Assembly (NCBI GenBank): GCA_902465155.1 | Contig: CABQLY010000001.1 | Location: 62,001-126,000 of the forward strand | DNA from: an uncultured Oscillospiraceae bacterium | GTDB taxonomy: Bacteria > Bacillota > Clostridia > Oscillospirales > Acutalibacteraceae | DNA: 64,000 nt | Direction of reading: 5' to 3' | Shown: positions 8,475 to 17,898 of the stretch, piece after piece | How positions within the stretch are numbered: the first letter of the stretch is position 1 | How the letters are laid out: each line of letters starts with the position of its first letter | Program-made: the position numbers and the translations under genes | Notes under the pieces: model-generated | What the model saw: only the letters and a program-made list of their open reading frames with translations | Told to the model about the DNA's origin: nothing | Databases searched by the model: none

Positions 8475-8744
8475 GGCACGCTGTATGCGTGGCGATATGC
8501 GTTGATGCGGGAGGTGGCCAGCCCCGAGCTGGGAAATTTCCGCGGAGTATGTCCGATTTTAAACCGGGCGAATAAACTTAAAGCAAAGCATAAACGGTTA
8601 CTTGCGGCCGTTTATCCGGCAGTGAAAGCCTGCCTCCCGGCGTAGACTGTGACCCCAGCCTATCCGGTTTTAAAAACGGCAGGGTTTGAAACACCCGGCG
8701 CCGTGTAAGTTTTGCCCGCCAACATTTCAAGGAGGCGACCAAAA
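8475..8744 (+). promoter_or_regulatory. Long folded 5' leader of the ribosomal operon
   Basis: About 270 bases separate the promoter from rpsJ. Helices visible by eye: CGGGAGG (8508-8514) with CCTCCCG (8633-8639), enclosing CCAGC/GCTGG (8518-8522 / 8528-8532) and ATAAACGG/CCGTTTAT (8590-8597 / 8608-8615). Another small hairpin, GGGT/ACCC, lies near 8685. Leaders of S10 operons often bind a ribosomal protein for feedback control, but I cannot assign this one to a known class. No T-tract terminator is evident, so control of translation is more likely than attenuation. Confidence 0.55.
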
Positions 8745-9053
8745 TTGGCTAAGGAAAAAATCAGAATTCGTATCAAGGGATACGACCACGCGTTGGTAGA
8801 TCAGGCTTCGGAAAAGATCGTTGACACGGCCAAAAGAACAGGTGCTCGTGTATCAGGTCCCGTGCCGCTGCCGACCGAGCGAGAGGTTGTTACCATTCTG
8901 CGTGCTGTTCACAAGTATAAGGACAGCCGTGAGCAGTTTGAAACAAGAACTCACAAAAGGCTTATCGACATTCTCAGACCGTCTAACAAAACGGTAGACG
9001 CTTTGAAAGGTCTTGAGCTTCCCGCCGGCGTTGAATTAGAGATTAAGCTTTAA
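8745..9053 (+). CDS. rpsJ: 30S ribosomal protein S10
   Basis: Encodes 102 residues, the standard length. The start is TTG at 8745, with AAGGAGG nine bases upstream; the frame continues upstream but without a signal. S10 sits in the 30S head and also takes part in transcription antitermination with NusB. Typical sequence: [14 protein letters not shown] near the N-terminus and [13 protein letters not shown]. It is the first gene of the cluster, as in most Firmicutes. rpsL, rpsG, fusA and tuf are not next to it here. Confidence 0.97.
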   Translation: MAKEKIRIRIKGYDHALVDQASEKIVDTAKRTGARVSGPVPLPTEREVVTILRAVHKYKDSREQFETRTHKRLIDILRPSNKTVDALKGLELPAGVELEIKL

Positions 9054-9115
9054 TTCGTGCCGACTGGTCAAGTTGGCGCAATGCGTCAACCAATAACTAG
9101 TAAGGAGGAAATAAA

Positions 9116-9748
9116 ATGCAAAAAGGTTTAGTTGGAAAAAAGCTTGGCATGACCCAGCTTTTTGACGCAAACGGTAATGTTGTTCCCGTAACTGTAATTG
9201 AGGCCGGCCCGTGCGTGGTCGTTCAGAAAAAAACAGTTGAAAACGACGGTTACGAGGCCGTGCAGGTTGGCTTTGCCGACTTAAAGGCTTCTAAGGTAAA
9301 CGGCCCGAAAAAGGGTCACTTCGCCAAGGGTGATGTTGCACCGAAAAAGGTTCTTCGCGAGTTCCGCCTGGCAGACAGCTCCGCCATTAATGTCGGAGAC
9401 ATTCTGAAGGCTGATGTTTTTGCCGAAGGCGACCATGTAGATGTAGTAGGCACCAGCAAAGGTAAGGGCTATGCCGGCGTTATTAAGCGCTGGAACTTCT
9501 CCCGCCTTAAAATGTCCCACGGTACCGGCCCGGTGGCCCGTCACGGTGGTTCTTTGGGTGCCAGCAGCTCCCCCTCGCGCGTAGCTAAAGGTAAAAAAAT
9601 GGCAGGTCACCTGGGTTGTGAGCGGGTAACCGTTCAAAACTTAGATATTGTCAAGATCGACGCTGAAAATAACATTATTGCCGTTAAAGGTGCCGTTCCC
9701 GGCCCCAAGGGCGGAATTGTTGTTTTGAAAGACAGCGTTAAGGCTTAA
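9116..9748 (+). CDS. rplC: 50S ribosomal protein L3
   Basis: Encodes 210 residues and starts at an ATG with AAGGAGGA upstream. L3 binds 23S rRNA early in 50S assembly and reaches the peptidyl-transferase centre. The N-terminal [17 protein letters not shown] and the loop region with [15 protein letters not shown] and GKKMAGHLG are characteristic. It is the second gene of the S10 operon, followed by rplD after 17 bases. Confidence 0.97.
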   Translation: MQKGLVGKKLGMTQLFDANGNVVPVTVIEAGPCVVVQKKTVENDGYEAVQVGFADLKASKVNGPKKGHFAKGDVAPKKVLREFRLADSSAINVGDILKADVFAEGDHVDVVGTSKGKGYAGVIKRWNFSRLKMSHGTGPVARHGGSLGASSSPSRVAKGKKMAGHLGCERVTVQNLDIVKIDAENNIIAVKGAVPGPKGGIVVLKDSVKA

Positions 9749-9765
9749 GGGAAGGAGTGTTGAAT

Positions 9766-10389
9766 ATGCCTAATGTAGCTATTATGGATATGACCGGCAA
9801 AAAGGTTGGCGATTTTGAACTGAAAGAAAGCATTTTCGGTATTGAGCCAAACGCGGTTGTTATGCACGCTGCGGTTGTAAATTATTTGGCAAACCAGCGT
9901 CAGGGCACACAGTCCACCTTAACCCGTACCGAGGTTTCCGGCGGTGGCCGTAAACCGTGGCGGCAAAAGGGCACCGGCCATGCGCGCCAGGGCTCTATTC
10001 GCGCGCCGCAGTGGCGTCACGGCGGTGTGGCCTTAGGCCCGAAGCCAAGGGATTATTCTTATTCCTTAAACAAAAAGGTGCGTCAGCTTGCGCTGAAATC
10101 CGCCCTTTCTGACAAGGCCCTTTCAAACGACCTTATTGTTTTGGACGAGCTGAAGCTGGACGGTTACAAAACCAAAACGGTTGCCGATTGCCTTAAAGCC
10201 ATTGGCGCCGAGGGCAAGGTGCTGTTTGTGCTGGCCGATAACGACCAAAAGGCCGTTAAGAGCACCGCAAACATTAAAGGCGCCAAAACCGCACAGTACA
10301 ACACCTTAAACACCTACGACATTTTAAATGCCGACAAGCTGGTGTTTGTAAAGGGTGCTGTTGAAAAACTTCAGGAGGTATACGCATAA
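9766..10389 (+). CDS. rplD: 50S ribosomal protein L4
   Basis: Encodes 207 residues. The ATG at 9766 is preferred over an upstream in-frame TTG because GAAGGAG lies eight bases before it. L4 lines the peptide exit tunnel. The extended loop that enters the tunnel is seen as [20 protein letters not shown] followed by ARQGS. In gammaproteobacteria L4 represses its own operon; here that is only a possibility. The stop overlaps the rplW start by one base (TAATG). Confidence 0.97.
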   Translation: MPNVAIMDMTGKKVGDFELKESIFGIEPNAVVMHAAVVNYLANQRQGTQSTLTRTEVSGGGRKPWRQKGTGHARQGSIRAPQWRHGGVALGPKPRDYSYSLNKKVRQLALKSALSDKALSNDLIVLDELKLDGYKTKTVADCLKAIGAEGKVLFVLADNDQKAVKSTANIKGAKTAQYNTLNTYDILNADKLVFVKGAVEKLQEVYA

Positions 10390-10685
10390 TGAAAACCGCT
10401 CAGGATATTGTTATAGCTCCTATCATCACCGAAAAATCTATGGCCGCCGTTGCCGATAAAAAATACACCTTTAAGGTAGCCAACGACGCCAACAAGATTG
10501 AAATTAAGCAGGCAGTTGAAGCGCTGTTTGACGGCGTAAAGGTTGCAAAGGTTAATACCGTGAATGTTCGCGGCCGTAACCGTCGTATGGGGCGCTACAC
10601 CGGCACTACCCCGGCCTGGAAAAAGGCTATTGTAACCTTAACCGAAAAATCTAAGACCATTGCCTTCTTTGACGGTTTGATGTAA
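10389..10685 (+). CDS. rplW: 50S ribosomal protein L23
   Basis: Encodes 98 residues. L23 sits at the exit of the peptide tunnel, where trigger factor and the signal recognition particle dock. [12 protein letters not shown] near the start and [18 protein letters not shown] are typical. It is coupled to rplD by a one-base overlap. Confidence 0.96.
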   Translation: MKTAQDIVIAPIITEKSMAAVADKKYTFKVANDANKIEIKQAVEALFDGVKVAKVNTVNVRGRNRRMGRYTGTTPAWKKAIVTLTEKSKTIAFFDGLM

Positions 10686-10762
10686 CAAACACTTGGAAGT
10701 AATACTTCCGGCAATGTATGGGGCCAATTGCCCCGCTAAGCCTAAATAGGAGAGTGAACAAA

Positions 10763-11596
10763 ATGGCTATTAAGCATTACAAGCCGACTACACCGGGCCG
10801 CCGCGGCATGACCGTTCTGGATTATTCCGAGCTTTCCAAGGTGGCACCCGAAAAAAGTCTGCTGGTTTCTATTAAGAAAAATGCCGGCCGCAACAGCTAC
10901 GGCCGCATTACCGTTCGCCACCGCGGCGGCGGTAACCGCAAAAAGTACAGAATTATTGATTTTAAGCGCGAGCGTTTTGATTGCCCCGCTACGGTTCAAA
11001 CCTTAGAGTACGATCCGAACCGTTCCGCCTTTATTGCTTTGGTGCAGTATGAGGACGGCGAAAAGCGTTACATCATTGCCCCGATTGGTTTAAAGGTTGG
11101 CGATGTAGTAGTTTCGGGCGCCGCTGCCGATATTAAAATCGGTAACGCGCTGCCGCTTACCAACATTCCGGTTGGTACCTTTATTCATAATGTAGAGCTT
11201 TACCCCGGCAAGGGCGCTCAGTTAGCCCGTGCCGCCGGTAACATGGCCCAGTTAATGGCGAAAGAGAACGGCATGGCGTTGCTGCGTCTGCCCTCCGGCG
11301 AGCTGCGCAATGTGCCGGACGGCTGCATGGCTACCGTTGGCCAGGTAAGCAACCCCGAGCACGAAAATGTGAACATTGGTAAAGCCGGCCGTAAGCGTCA
11401 CATGGGCTGGCGTCCTACCGTTCGCGGTTCTGTTATGAACCCGTGCGATCACCCGCACGGTGGTGGTGAGGGTAAATCCCCCATTGGCCGTCCGGGCCCG
11501 GTTACCCCGTGGGGCAAACCTACGCTCGGTTACAAAACTCGTGCGAAACACAAGGCTTCCGATAAATATATTGTGAAGCGCCGCAACAGCAAGTAA
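10763..11596 (+). CDS. rplB: 50S ribosomal protein L2
   Basis: Encodes 277 residues from the ATG at 10763, with TAGGAGAG upstream; the frame is open further upstream but without a start signal. L2 is needed for subunit joining and sits near the peptidyl-transferase centre. [17 protein letters not shown] at the N-terminus, [18 protein letters not shown], and the C-terminal [14 protein letters not shown], with the conserved histidine, are diagnostic. Confidence 0.97.
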   Translation: MAIKHYKPTTPGRRGMTVLDYSELSKVAPEKSLLVSIKKNAGRNSYGRITVRHRGGGNRKKYRIIDFKRERFDCPATVQTLEYDPNRSAFIALVQYEDGEKRYIIAPIGLKVGDVVVSGAAADIKIGNALPLTNIPVGTFIHNVELYPGKGAQLARAAGNMAQLMAKENGMALLRLPSGELRNVPDGCMATVGQVSNPEHENVNIGKAGRKRHMGWRPTVRGSVMNPCDHPHGGGEGKSPIGRPGPVTPWGKPTLGYKTRAKHKASDKYIVKRRNSK

Positions 11597-11617
11597 TCGG
11601 CGAAAGGAGTAATCATT

Positions 11618-11893
11618 ATGGGAAGAAGCATTAAAAAGGGTCCTTTTGTGCAACCTGTACTTCTGAAAAGAGTGCAAGAGATGAATCAGACCGGTGAAAA
11701 ACGCGTTCTTCAAACCTGGAGCCGTTCTTCCACCATTTTCCCCGACTTTGTTGGGCATACATTCGCAGTACACGACGGCCGCAAGCATGTACCGGTATAT
11801 GTTACCGAGGATATGGTAGGCCACAAGCTTGGTGAATTTGTTCCCACCAGAACATTCCGCGGCCACGCGGGCGCCAAGACCAGCGGCAAATAA
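11618..11893 (+). CDS. rpsS: 30S ribosomal protein S19
   Basis: Encodes 91 residues with an AAAGGAG ribosome binding site. S19 forms a pair with S13 in the 30S head near the A site. [17 protein letters not shown] and the C-terminal [15 protein letters not shown] are typical. It sits between rplB and rplV, as in other bacteria. Confidence 0.97.
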   Translation: MGRSIKKGPFVQPVLLKRVQEMNQTGEKRVLQTWSRSSTIFPDFVGHTFAVHDGRKHVPVYVTEDMVGHKLGEFVPTRTFRGHAGAKTSGK

Positions 11894-11916
11894 GCGGTCG
11901 AAAGGAGAGTCAGACT

Positions 11917-12255
11917 ATGGAATCAAGGGCAGTTTTGAAATACGCCCGTATTTCACCCCGCAAGGTTAAGATTGTTTTGGATCTGATCCGCAATCAACCG
12001 GCGGATAAAGCCATGGCTATTCTCAGGTACACCCCGAAGTCGGCCTGCGAATATTTGGAAAAGTTGCTAAAATCCGCTATGGCAAACGCTGAAAACAACC
12101 ACAAAATGGATGTTTCCAAGCTTTATGTTGCAGAGTGCTTTGTTTGCCCCGGCCCCACGCTGAAAAGAATTCGCGCAAAGGACCACGGCAGAGCGCACAG
12201 CATTTTAAAAAGAACATCTCACGTTACCCTGGTACTCAGGGAACGCGAAGACTAA
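11917..12255 (+). CDS. rplV: 50S ribosomal protein L22
   Basis: Encodes 112 residues. L22 contacts all domains of 23S rRNA and lines the exit tunnel; its loop is a site of macrolide-resistance changes in other species. [16 protein letters not shown] and the C-terminal [13 protein letters not shown] match the family. It has an AAAGGAGAG ribosome binding site and is followed 17 bases later by rpsC. Confidence 0.97.
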   Translation: MESRAVLKYARISPRKVKIVLDLIRNQPADKAMAILRYTPKSACEYLEKLLKSAMANAENNHKMDVSKLYVAECFVCPGPTLKRIRAKDHGRAHSILKRTSHVTLVLRERED

Positions 12256-12272
12256 AAAGGAGGTTACAAGTA

Positions 12273-12941
12273 ATGGGCCAGAAAGTACATCCTAACGGAT
12301 TTCGCGTAGGCGTTATTAAAGACTGGGACTCGCGCTGGTTTGTAAGCGACGGTGCCTTTGGCGACACCTTAGTTGAGGACTATAACCTCCGTAAGTACCT
12401 GAAGAAAACCCTGTACGGCGCAGGCGTTCCGAAGATTGAAATTGAGCGTACCGCTTCTAAAATTCGGATCCACATTCACTGTGCCAAACCCGGCGTGGTA
12501 ATTGGCCGCAACGGTGCCGAGATTGAAAAGCTCCGCGCCAACTGCCAAAAAATGCTGGGCAAACCGGTTTTCATTAACATTGTTGAGGTTAAAAACCCCG
12601 ATGTAAACGCTACGCTGGTTGCTGAGAACATTGCAGCTCAGCTGGAAAAAAGAATTTCTTTCCGCCGCGCTATGAAGCTTGCCATGGGTCGCGCAATGCG
12701 CCTGGGCGCTAAGGGTATTAAAACCCAGGTTTCCGGCCGTGTCGGCGGTGCCGAAATTGCTCGTACCGAGCATTATCATGAGGGTACCATTCCGCTGCAA
12801 ACCATTCGTGCCGATATTGACTACGGTTTTGCAGAGGCTCACACCACTTACGGCCGCATTGGCGTAAAGGTGTGGATCTATCAGGGCGAGGTGCTTCATG
12901 CTGCCGGTAAAACAGCAAAGAAAGAAGGAGGCGCCAAGTAA
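12273..12941 (+). CDS. rpsC: 30S ribosomal protein S3
   Basis: Encodes 222 residues from the ATG at 12273, with AAAGGAGG upstream; longer in-frame starts would run into rplV. S3 has a KH domain and helps form the mRNA entry site. [20 protein letters not shown], the KH signature [14 protein letters not shown] and the C-terminal [14 protein letters not shown] are diagnostic. Its stop overlaps the rplP start by one base. Confidence 0.97.
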   Translation: MGQKVHPNGFRVGVIKDWDSRWFVSDGAFGDTLVEDYNLRKYLKKTLYGAGVPKIEIERTASKIRIHIHCAKPGVVIGRNGAEIEKLRANCQKMLGKPVFINIVEVKNPDVNATLVAENIAAQLEKRISFRRAMKLAMGRAMRLGAKGIKTQVSGRVGGAEIARTEHYHEGTIPLQTIRADIDYGFAEAHTTYGRIGVKVWIYQGEVLHAAGKTAKKEGGAK

Positions 12942-13363
12942 TGTTATTACCGAAGAGAGTAAAATTCCGTCGCGTGCAGCGTGGCCGTTTAAAGGGCACC
13001 GCACAGCGCGGTAATACCGTTACCTACGGTGATTACGGCCTGCAGGCTTTAGAGCCGGCCTGGATCACCTCGAACCAAATTGAGGCAGCTCGTATTGCCA
13101 TGACCCGTTACACCAAGCGTGGCGGTCAGGTTTGGATCAAAATTTTTCCCGATAAGCCGATCACCGAAAAGCCGGCAGAAACCCGAATGGGTTCCGGTAA
13201 AGGTTCTCCGGAATATTGGGTAGCCGTGGTAAAGCCCGGCCGTGTTATGTTTGAAATCGGCGGTGTAGACCGTGAAATTGCGCGCGAGGCTATGCGTCTT
13301 GCCGCCAACAAGCTGCCGATCAAATGCAAATTTATCGAGAAAGAAAAAGGCGGTGAGCAGTAA
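12941..13363 (+). CDS. rplP: 50S ribosomal protein L16
   Basis: Encodes 140 residues. L16 lies near the A site and is needed for 50S function. Characteristic stretches are [35 protein letters not shown] and [20 protein letters not shown]. It overlaps the genes on both sides by one base (TAATG twice), so rpsC, rplP and rpmC are likely translated in a coupled way. Confidence 0.97.
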   Translation: MLLPKRVKFRRVQRGRLKGTAQRGNTVTYGDYGLQALEPAWITSNQIEAARIAMTRYTKRGGQVWIKIFPDKPITEKPAETRMGSGKGSPEYWVAVVKPGRVMFEIGGVDREIAREAMRLAANKLPIKCKFIEKEKGGEQ

Positions 13364-13572
13364 TGAATGTTAAGGACATTAGAGAAAAAACCGACGCAGA
13401 GCTTGCAAACCAACTGAAGTCTTTAAAAGAAGAGCTGTTTCACCTTCGTTTTCAGCACGCTATCAATCAGCTCGATAACCCGATGCAGATCAACGCTGTG
13501 AAAAAGGATATTGCCCGCGTAAACACCGTTTTGCGTGAGCGCGAGATCCAATCTGGCAGCGCTGAGTCGTAA
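13363..13572 (+). CDS. rpmC: 50S ribosomal protein L29
   Basis: Encodes 69 residues forming a helical hairpin. L29 sits next to L23 at the tunnel exit. [18 protein letters not shown] and [16 protein letters not shown] are typical. It starts one base inside rplP and is followed 14 bases later by rpsQ. Confidence 0.95.
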   Translation: MNVKDIREKTDAELANQLKSLKEELFHLRFQHAINQLDNPMQINAVKKDIARVNTVLREREIQSGSAES

Positions 13573-13586
13573 GGAAAGGCAGGTAT

Positions 13587-13850
13587 ATGGCTGTGAGCGA
13601 AAGAAACCTTCGTAAAACCAGAGTGGGTAAAGTAGTTAGCGACAAAATGGACAAGACCGTTGTTGTTTTGATCGAGGATAACGTAAAGCACCCGCTGTAT
13701 AAAAAAATCATTAAGAATACTGTTAAGCTGAAAGCCCACGACGAAAACAACCAGTGCGGTGTAGGCGACAGAGTTCTCATTATGGAAACCAGACCCCTTT
13801 CGAAAGATAAAAACTGGCGTGTGGTTGAAATTATTGAGAAGGCTAAATAA
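13587..13850 (+). CDS. rpsQ: 30S ribosomal protein S17
   Basis: Encodes 87 residues with an OB fold. S17 binds 16S rRNA early in assembly. [19 protein letters not shown] and the C-terminal [13 protein letters not shown] match the family. The start has a GGAAAGGCAGG ribosome binding site. Confidence 0.96.
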   Translation: MAVSERNLRKTRVGKVVSDKMDKTVVVLIEDNVKHPLYKKIIKNTVKLKAHDENNQCGVGDRVLIMETRPLSKDKNWRVVEIIEKAK

Positions 13851-13872
13851 TTCTATTTAGGAGGAAAACACT

Positions 13873-14241
13873 GTGATACAACAACAGAGTTACCTCAAGG
13901 TTGCCGACAACACTGGTGCAAAGGAAATTATGTGCATTAAAGTATTGGGCGGCTCCGGCAGGAGGTATGCAAACATCGGCGATGTTATCGTTGCGTCCGT
14001 GAAAAAGGCTGCTCCGGGTGGAACAGTGAAAAAGGGCGATGTGGTAAAGGCCGTTGTAGTGCGTTCAGCCAAAGGTATCCGTCGCGAAGACGGTACTTAC
14101 ATCAGATTTGACGAAAATGCAGCAGTTCTAATACGCGAAGATAAAAACCCGGTTGGTACGCGTATTTTCGGGCCTGTTGCCCGTGAGCTCCGTGAGAAGG
14201 AATATACCAAAATCCTCTCTCTGGCTCCCGAAGTACTCTGA
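13873..14241 (+). CDS. rplN: 50S ribosomal protein L14
   Basis: Encodes 122 residues with a GTG start at 13873 behind AGGAGGAAA. L14 lies at the subunit interface and is the docking site of Rsf[21 protein letters not shown] and [14 protein letters not shown] are diagnostic. It leads the spc part of the cluster. Confidence 0.97.
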   Translation: MIQQQSYLKVADNTGAKEIMCIKVLGGSGRRYANIGDVIVASVKKAAPGGTVKKGDVVKAVVVRSAKGIRREDGTYIRFDENAAVLIREDKNPVGTRIFGPVARELREKEYTKILSLAPEVL

Positions 14242-14257
14242 TGGGAGGTAGAACGCA

Positions 14258-14581
14258 ATGAGTAAAATGCATGTTAAAAAAGACGATACCGTTGTACTGC
14301 TTACCGGTAACGAAAAATACCGTGGTAAGACCGGCAAGGTTTTAGAGGTAAGCCCCAAAGAGGGTAAGGTTATTGTAGAGGGCATTAACATTGTTTCTAA
14401 GCATGTAAAGCCCCGCAAGGCTGGCGACCCCTCCGGCATTATTAAAACCGAGGCTGCTGTTTATGCATCTAAGGTTCAGGTGGTTTGCCCGAAGTGCAAC
14501 AAACCCACCCGCGTAGGCACTAAAATCTACGCCGATGGCAAAAAAGACCGCGTTTGCAAAAAATGCGGTGAGACTTTTTGA
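14258..14581 (+). CDS. rplX: 50S ribosomal protein L24
   Basis: Encodes 107 residues with a KOW motif (KKDDTVVLLTGNEKYRGKTG). L24 starts 50S assembly by binding the 5' end of 23S rRNA. The C-terminal part carries two CxxC pairs (CPKC and CKKC), as in some Firmicute L24 proteins that may bind zinc. It has a GGGAGG ribosome binding site. Confidence 0.96.
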   Translation: MSKMHVKKDDTVVLLTGNEKYRGKTGKVLEVSPKEGKVIVEGINIVSKHVKPRKAGDPSGIIKTEAAVYASKVQVVCPKCNKPTRVGTKIYADGKKDRVCKKCGETF

Positions 14582-14597
14582 GTAGGGAGGAAATGAC

Positions 14598-15137
14598 ATG
14601 GCAAGGCTAAAGGACGATTACAATGCCAATATCGCGCCTGCGCTGATGAAAAAGTTCAACTATAAGAGCGTCATGCAGATCCCGAAGCTCAATAAGGTTG
14701 TCATCAATGTTGGCTGCGGTGAGGCAAAGGACAATTCAAAGGCAATTGACGCCGTTATGAACGATCTCGGCATCATCACCGGACAAAAACCGATTGTTTG
14801 CAGAGCAAGAAAATCCGTTGCAAACTTTAAACTGCGCGAGGGTATGCCAATTGGCGTTAAAGTTACCCTGCGCGGCGACAGAATGTACGAATTTGTAGAC
14901 CGGCTGTTCAGCTTGGCTCTGCCCCGTGTTCGTGACTTCAGAGGAATTAACCCCAACTCCTTTGACGGCCGTGGAAACTATTCCATGGGCGTAAAAGAGC
15001 AGTTAATCTTCCCTGAAATTGAATACGACAAGATCGACAAGGTAAGAGGTATGGACATTATGTTTGTCACTACCGCGAATACCGACGAGGAAGCGCGCGA
15101 GCTGTTATCGCTCATGGGCGCCCCGTTTGCGAAGTAA
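14598..15137 (+). CDS. rplE: 50S ribosomal protein L5
   Basis: Encodes 179 residues. L5 holds 5S rRNA in the central protuberance and bridges to the 30S head. [39 protein letters not shown] and the C-terminal [19 protein letters not shown] are characteristic. Confidence 0.97.
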   Translation: MARLKDDYNANIAPALMKKFNYKSVMQIPKLNKVVINVGCGEAKDNSKAIDAVMNDLGIITGQKPIVCRARKSVANFKLREGMPIGVKVTLRGDRMYEFVDRLFSLALPRVRDFRGINPNSFDGRGNYSMGVKEQLIFPEIEYDKIDKVRGMDIMFVTTANTDEEARELLSLMGAPFAK

Positions 15138-15149
15138 GGAGTAAGGAAA

Positions 15150-15335
15150 ATGGCTAAAACATCTATGAAAATCAAGCAGGCTCGTCCCGCTAAATTTTCT
15201 ACCAGAAGCTACAATCGCTGCAAGATCTGCGGCCGCCCCCATGCCTACCTTCGCAAATACGGTATCTGCCGTATATGCTTTAGAGAATTGGCATATAAGG
15301 GCGAAATCCCCGGTGTGAAGAAGGCTAGCTGGTAA
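15150..15335 (+). CDS. rpsZ: 30S ribosomal protein S14, zinc-binding short form
   Basis: Encodes 61 residues, the short C+ form with four zinc ligands in CKICGRPH and CRICFREL. The sequence between them and the end (GVKKASW) are typical. The short zinc form in the spc position is usual for Firmicutes. Many genomes also carry a longer zinc-free copy elsewhere for zinc starvation; none is in this window. Confidence 0.97.
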   Translation: MAKTSMKIKQARPAKFSTRSYNRCKICGRPHAYLRKYGICRICFRELAYKGEIPGVKKASW

Positions 15336-15361
15336 TCAGCTAAGTAAAGGAGGTTGACGGT

Positions 15362-15760
15362 ATGCAAATCACCGATACAATAGCTGATATGCTTACGCGT
15401 ATTCGTAATGCAAGTTCAGCAAAGCATGAGTCGGTTGATATTCCGGCATCTAACATGAAAAAGGCAATTGCCCAGATCCTTTTGGACGAAGGCTTTATCA
15501 GCTCTTTTCAGGTAGTGGAGGACGGAAAACAGGGCACGATTCATGTAGTATTAAAATATGGCCCGAACAAGTCGCAGGTCATTAAAGGTCTTAGAAAAAT
15601 TTCTAAACCCGGTCTGCGTATTTACACCAATGTAGAGGATATGCCAAAGGTTATGAAAGGCCTGGGCATCGCAATCCTTTCCACCTCTAAGGGTATTATG
15701 ACCGACAAGCAGGCACGCGCCAACAATGTTGGCGGCGAAGTGCTGGCTTTCATCTGGTAA
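15362..15760 (+). CDS. rpsH: 30S ribosomal protein S8
   Basis: Encodes 132 residues with an AAAGGAGG ribosome binding site. S8 binds the 16S central domain, and in Escherichia coli it represses the spc operon. [20 protein letters not shown] and the C-terminal [20 protein letters not shown] are diagnostic. Confidence 0.97.
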   Translation: MQITDTIADMLTRIRNASSAKHESVDIPASNMKKAIAQILLDEGFISSFQVVEDGKQGTIHVVLKYGPNKSQVIKGLRKISKPGLRIYTNVEDMPKVMKGLGIAILSTSKGIMTDKQARANNVGGEVLAFIW

Positions 15761-15775
15761 GGGGGTGCAGCTAAA

Positions 15776-16324
15776 ATGTCAAGAATAGGAAATAAACCTA
15801 TTACCATCCCGGCCGGTGTTGAGGTTAAGGTAAACGGCTCCGAGGTTAGCGTAAAAGGCCCGAAGGGCACTTTAACCAACACCTTCCACAGCGGCATTAC
15901 CATTGCCGTAGAGGGGAACGAAGTTTTAGTAAAACGCCCGGATGACAGCAATCAGTTTAAATCTCTGCACGGGTTGACCCGTACCTTAATTGCCAACATG
16001 GTTACCGGTGTTGAAAAAGGCTTTTCTAAAGAGCTGGAAGTAAACGGCGTTGGTTACCGTGTTGCCAAGCAGGGCAAAGACCTGGTTATGAACTTAGGCT
16101 TTTCTCATCAGGTAATTGTTTCCGAGGTGCCGGGTATTACCATTGAGGTACCCAGCCCCAACAAAATCGTTATTGTCGGCGCTGACAAGCAGCAGGTAGG
16201 TCAGTTTGCAGCAGAAGTACGCGAAAAGCGTCCACCGGAGCCGTATAAGGGCAAAGGCATTAAGTATGCAGACGAGCACATCCGCCGCAAGGAAGGTAAA
16301 GCCGGTAAGGGCGCAAAGGGTTAA
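15776..16324 (+). CDS. rplF: 50S ribosomal protein L6
   Basis: Encodes 182 residues with the two tandem folds of L6, which lies near the factor-binding site of the 50S subunit. [16 protein letters not shown] at the N-terminus and [17 protein letters not shown] near the C-terminus are diagnostic. It follows rpsH after 15 bases. Confidence 0.97.
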   Translation: MSRIGNKPITIPAGVEVKVNGSEVSVKGPKGTLTNTFHSGITIAVEGNEVLVKRPDDSNQFKSLHGLTRTLIANMVTGVEKGFSKELEVNGVGYRVAKQGKDLVMNLGFSHQVIVSEVPGITIEVPSPNKIVIVGADKQQVGQFAAEVREKRPPEPYKGKGIKYADEHIRRKEGKAGKGAKG

Positions 16325-16342
16325 TAAAGGAGAGAACGAAAA

Positions 16343-16702
16343 ATGGTTAAAAAGACTGACAGCAACACCGCTCGTCTTAAGCGCCATAAGCGTGTTCGCG
16401 CCAAGATCAGCGGCACCGCAGCGTGCCCCCGTCTTGATGTATTCCGCTCCAGCAAAAATATTTACGCCCAAATCATTGATGATGAGCAAGGCGTAACGCT
16501 TGCTGCCGCTTCTTCTGTTGAAAAAGACTTTGGCGAAACCAAAGGCAATAAGGATGAAGCCCGCAAGGTAGGGGCGTTAATTGCTGAACGCGCAAAGGCT
16601 AAAGGAATCGAAACGGTTGTATTCGACCGTGGCGGTTACATTTATCACGGACGCGTGAAAGAGCTTGCCGAAGGTGCCCGCGAGGGCGGCCTCAAGTTCT
16701 AA
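16343..16702 (+). CDS. rplR: 50S ribosomal protein L18
   Basis: Encodes 119 residues. L18 binds 5S rRNA together with L5. The basic N-terminus with [16 protein letters not shown], then [19 protein letters not shown], and the end [20 protein letters not shown] match the family. It has an AAAGGAGAG ribosome binding site. Confidence 0.97.
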   Translation: MVKKTDSNTARLKRHKRVRAKISGTAACPRLDVFRSSKNIYAQIIDDEQGVTLAAASSVEKDFGETKGNKDEARKVGALIAERAKAKGIETVVFDRGGYIYHGRVKELAEGAREGGLKF

Positions 16703-16720
16703 GAGAAGGAGGAGTAAACT

Positions 16721-17224
16721 TTGGCTAAAAACATTGATGCAACCACTATGGATATGAAAGAGCGCGTTGTTTCTATCAACCGCGTTTCCAAAACCGTTAA
16801 GGGCGGCCGTATTATGAAGTTTTCGGCTTTGGTCGTTGTTGGCGACGGCAACGGCACCGTTGGTTTTGGTTTAGGCAAAGCCGGCGAAGTTCCGGACGCT
16901 ATTCGCAAGGGCATTGAGGACGCCAAAAAGAACCTGATTAAGGTTCCGCTAAAGGGCACCACCATTCCGCACGAAATTATTGGTGAATTTGGTGCAGGCC
17001 GCGTGTTAATGAAACCCGCTGCCCCCGGTACCGGCGTTATTGCCGGCGGTGCCGTTCGTGCCGTTGTTGAAACGGTTGGCATTAAAGACATCCGTACCAA
17101 GGTGCTGCGTTCCAACAATCCCTGCAATGTAGTTCGCGCTACGGTAGCAGGCTTGGCTTCGGTAAGAAGCGCCGAGCAGGTTGCTGCAACCCGCGGCAAA
17201 TCTGTTAAAGAAATTTTAGGTTAA
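16721..17224 (+). CDS. rpsE: 30S ribosomal protein S5
   Basis: Encodes 167 residues with a TTG start at 16721 behind AAGGAGGAG. S5 helps translation fidelity. [20 protein letters not shown] and [18 protein letters not shown] are typical, as is the C-terminal [17 protein letters not shown]. It is one of three TTG starts I assign in highly conserved genes here, with rpsJ and mutS. Confidence 0.97.
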   Translation: MAKNIDATTMDMKERVVSINRVSKTVKGGRIMKFSALVVVGDGNGTVGFGLGKAGEVPDAIRKGIEDAKKNLIKVPLKGTTIPHEIIGEFGAGRVLMKPAAPGTGVIAGGAVRAVVETVGIKDIRTKVLRSNNPCNVVRATVAGLASVRSAEQVAATRGKSVKEILG

Positions 17225-17237
17225 GGAGGAGCGGCAA

Positions 17238-17435
17238 ATGGCTACAAAAAAACAGGCTGCCGGGCTTAAAATTAAATTAATTAAAAGCACAATCGGCTGC
17301 AAGTCTAATCAGATTTTGACCGCTGCTGCCTTGGGCCTTCGCAAGGTTGGGGACGAAACCGTTCAACCCGACAACGCCCAGACTATGGGAAAAATCAATA
17401 AGATCAGTCACCTCGTAGAGGTAACAAAAGCGTAA
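17238..17435 (+). CDS. rpmD: 50S ribosomal protein L30
   Basis: Encodes 65 residues, the usual size. LKIKLIKSTIGCKSNQILTA followed by LGLRKVGDETVQPD is characteristic. L30 is a peripheral 50S protein found in most but not all bacteria. It has an AAGGAGG ribosome binding site and lies between rpsE and rplO. Confidence 0.96.
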   Translation: MATKKQAAGLKIKLIKSTIGCKSNQILTAAALGLRKVGDETVQPDNAQTMGKINKISHLVEVTKA

Positions 17436-17456
17436 GGAAAGGCAGGTGCGCATACC

Positions 17457-17897
17457 ATGAAAATTCATGAGCTTTCCCCCGCTGAGGGTTCCGTTAAGGA
17501 CGCAAAGCGTATTGGCAGAGGCCATGGTTCCGGCAACGGTAAAACTGCCGGTAAAGGTCACAAAGGTCAAAAGGCTCGTTCCGGTCACGGCATGAGACCC
17601 GGCTTTGAGGGCGGTCAAATGCCGCTGCAAAGAAGAATTCCTAAGCGTGGCTTTAACAACATTTTTGCAACGCAGTACGCCTTCGTTAATGTTTCTGCGT
17701 TAGAGGCATTTGACAACGGCGCTGTTGTAGATGCCGCGGCTTTACAGGAAAAAGGCCTGATTAAAAAGGCATTGGACGGCGTTAAAATTTTAGGCAACGG
17801 CGAGCTGACCAAAAAGCTGACCGTTAAAGCAACGGCCTACTCGGCTGCTGCCAAAGCTAAAATTGAAGCCGCCGGCGGTAAAGCCGAGGTGAACTAA
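17457..17897 (+). CDS. rplO: 50S ribosomal protein L15
   Basis: Encodes 146 residues. L15 is a late assembly protein with a long basic N-terminal extension. [40 protein letters not shown] and [20 protein letters not shown] are typical. It is followed directly by secY, with one base between stop and start. Confidence 0.97.
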   Translation: MKIHELSPAEGSVKDAKRIGRGHGSGNGKTAGKGHKGQKARSGHGMRPGFEGGQMPLQRRIPKRGFNNIFATQYAFVNVSALEAFDNGAVVDAAALQEKGLIKKALDGVKILGNGELTKKLTVKATAYSAAAKAKIEAAGGKAEVN

Positions 17898-17898
17898 A

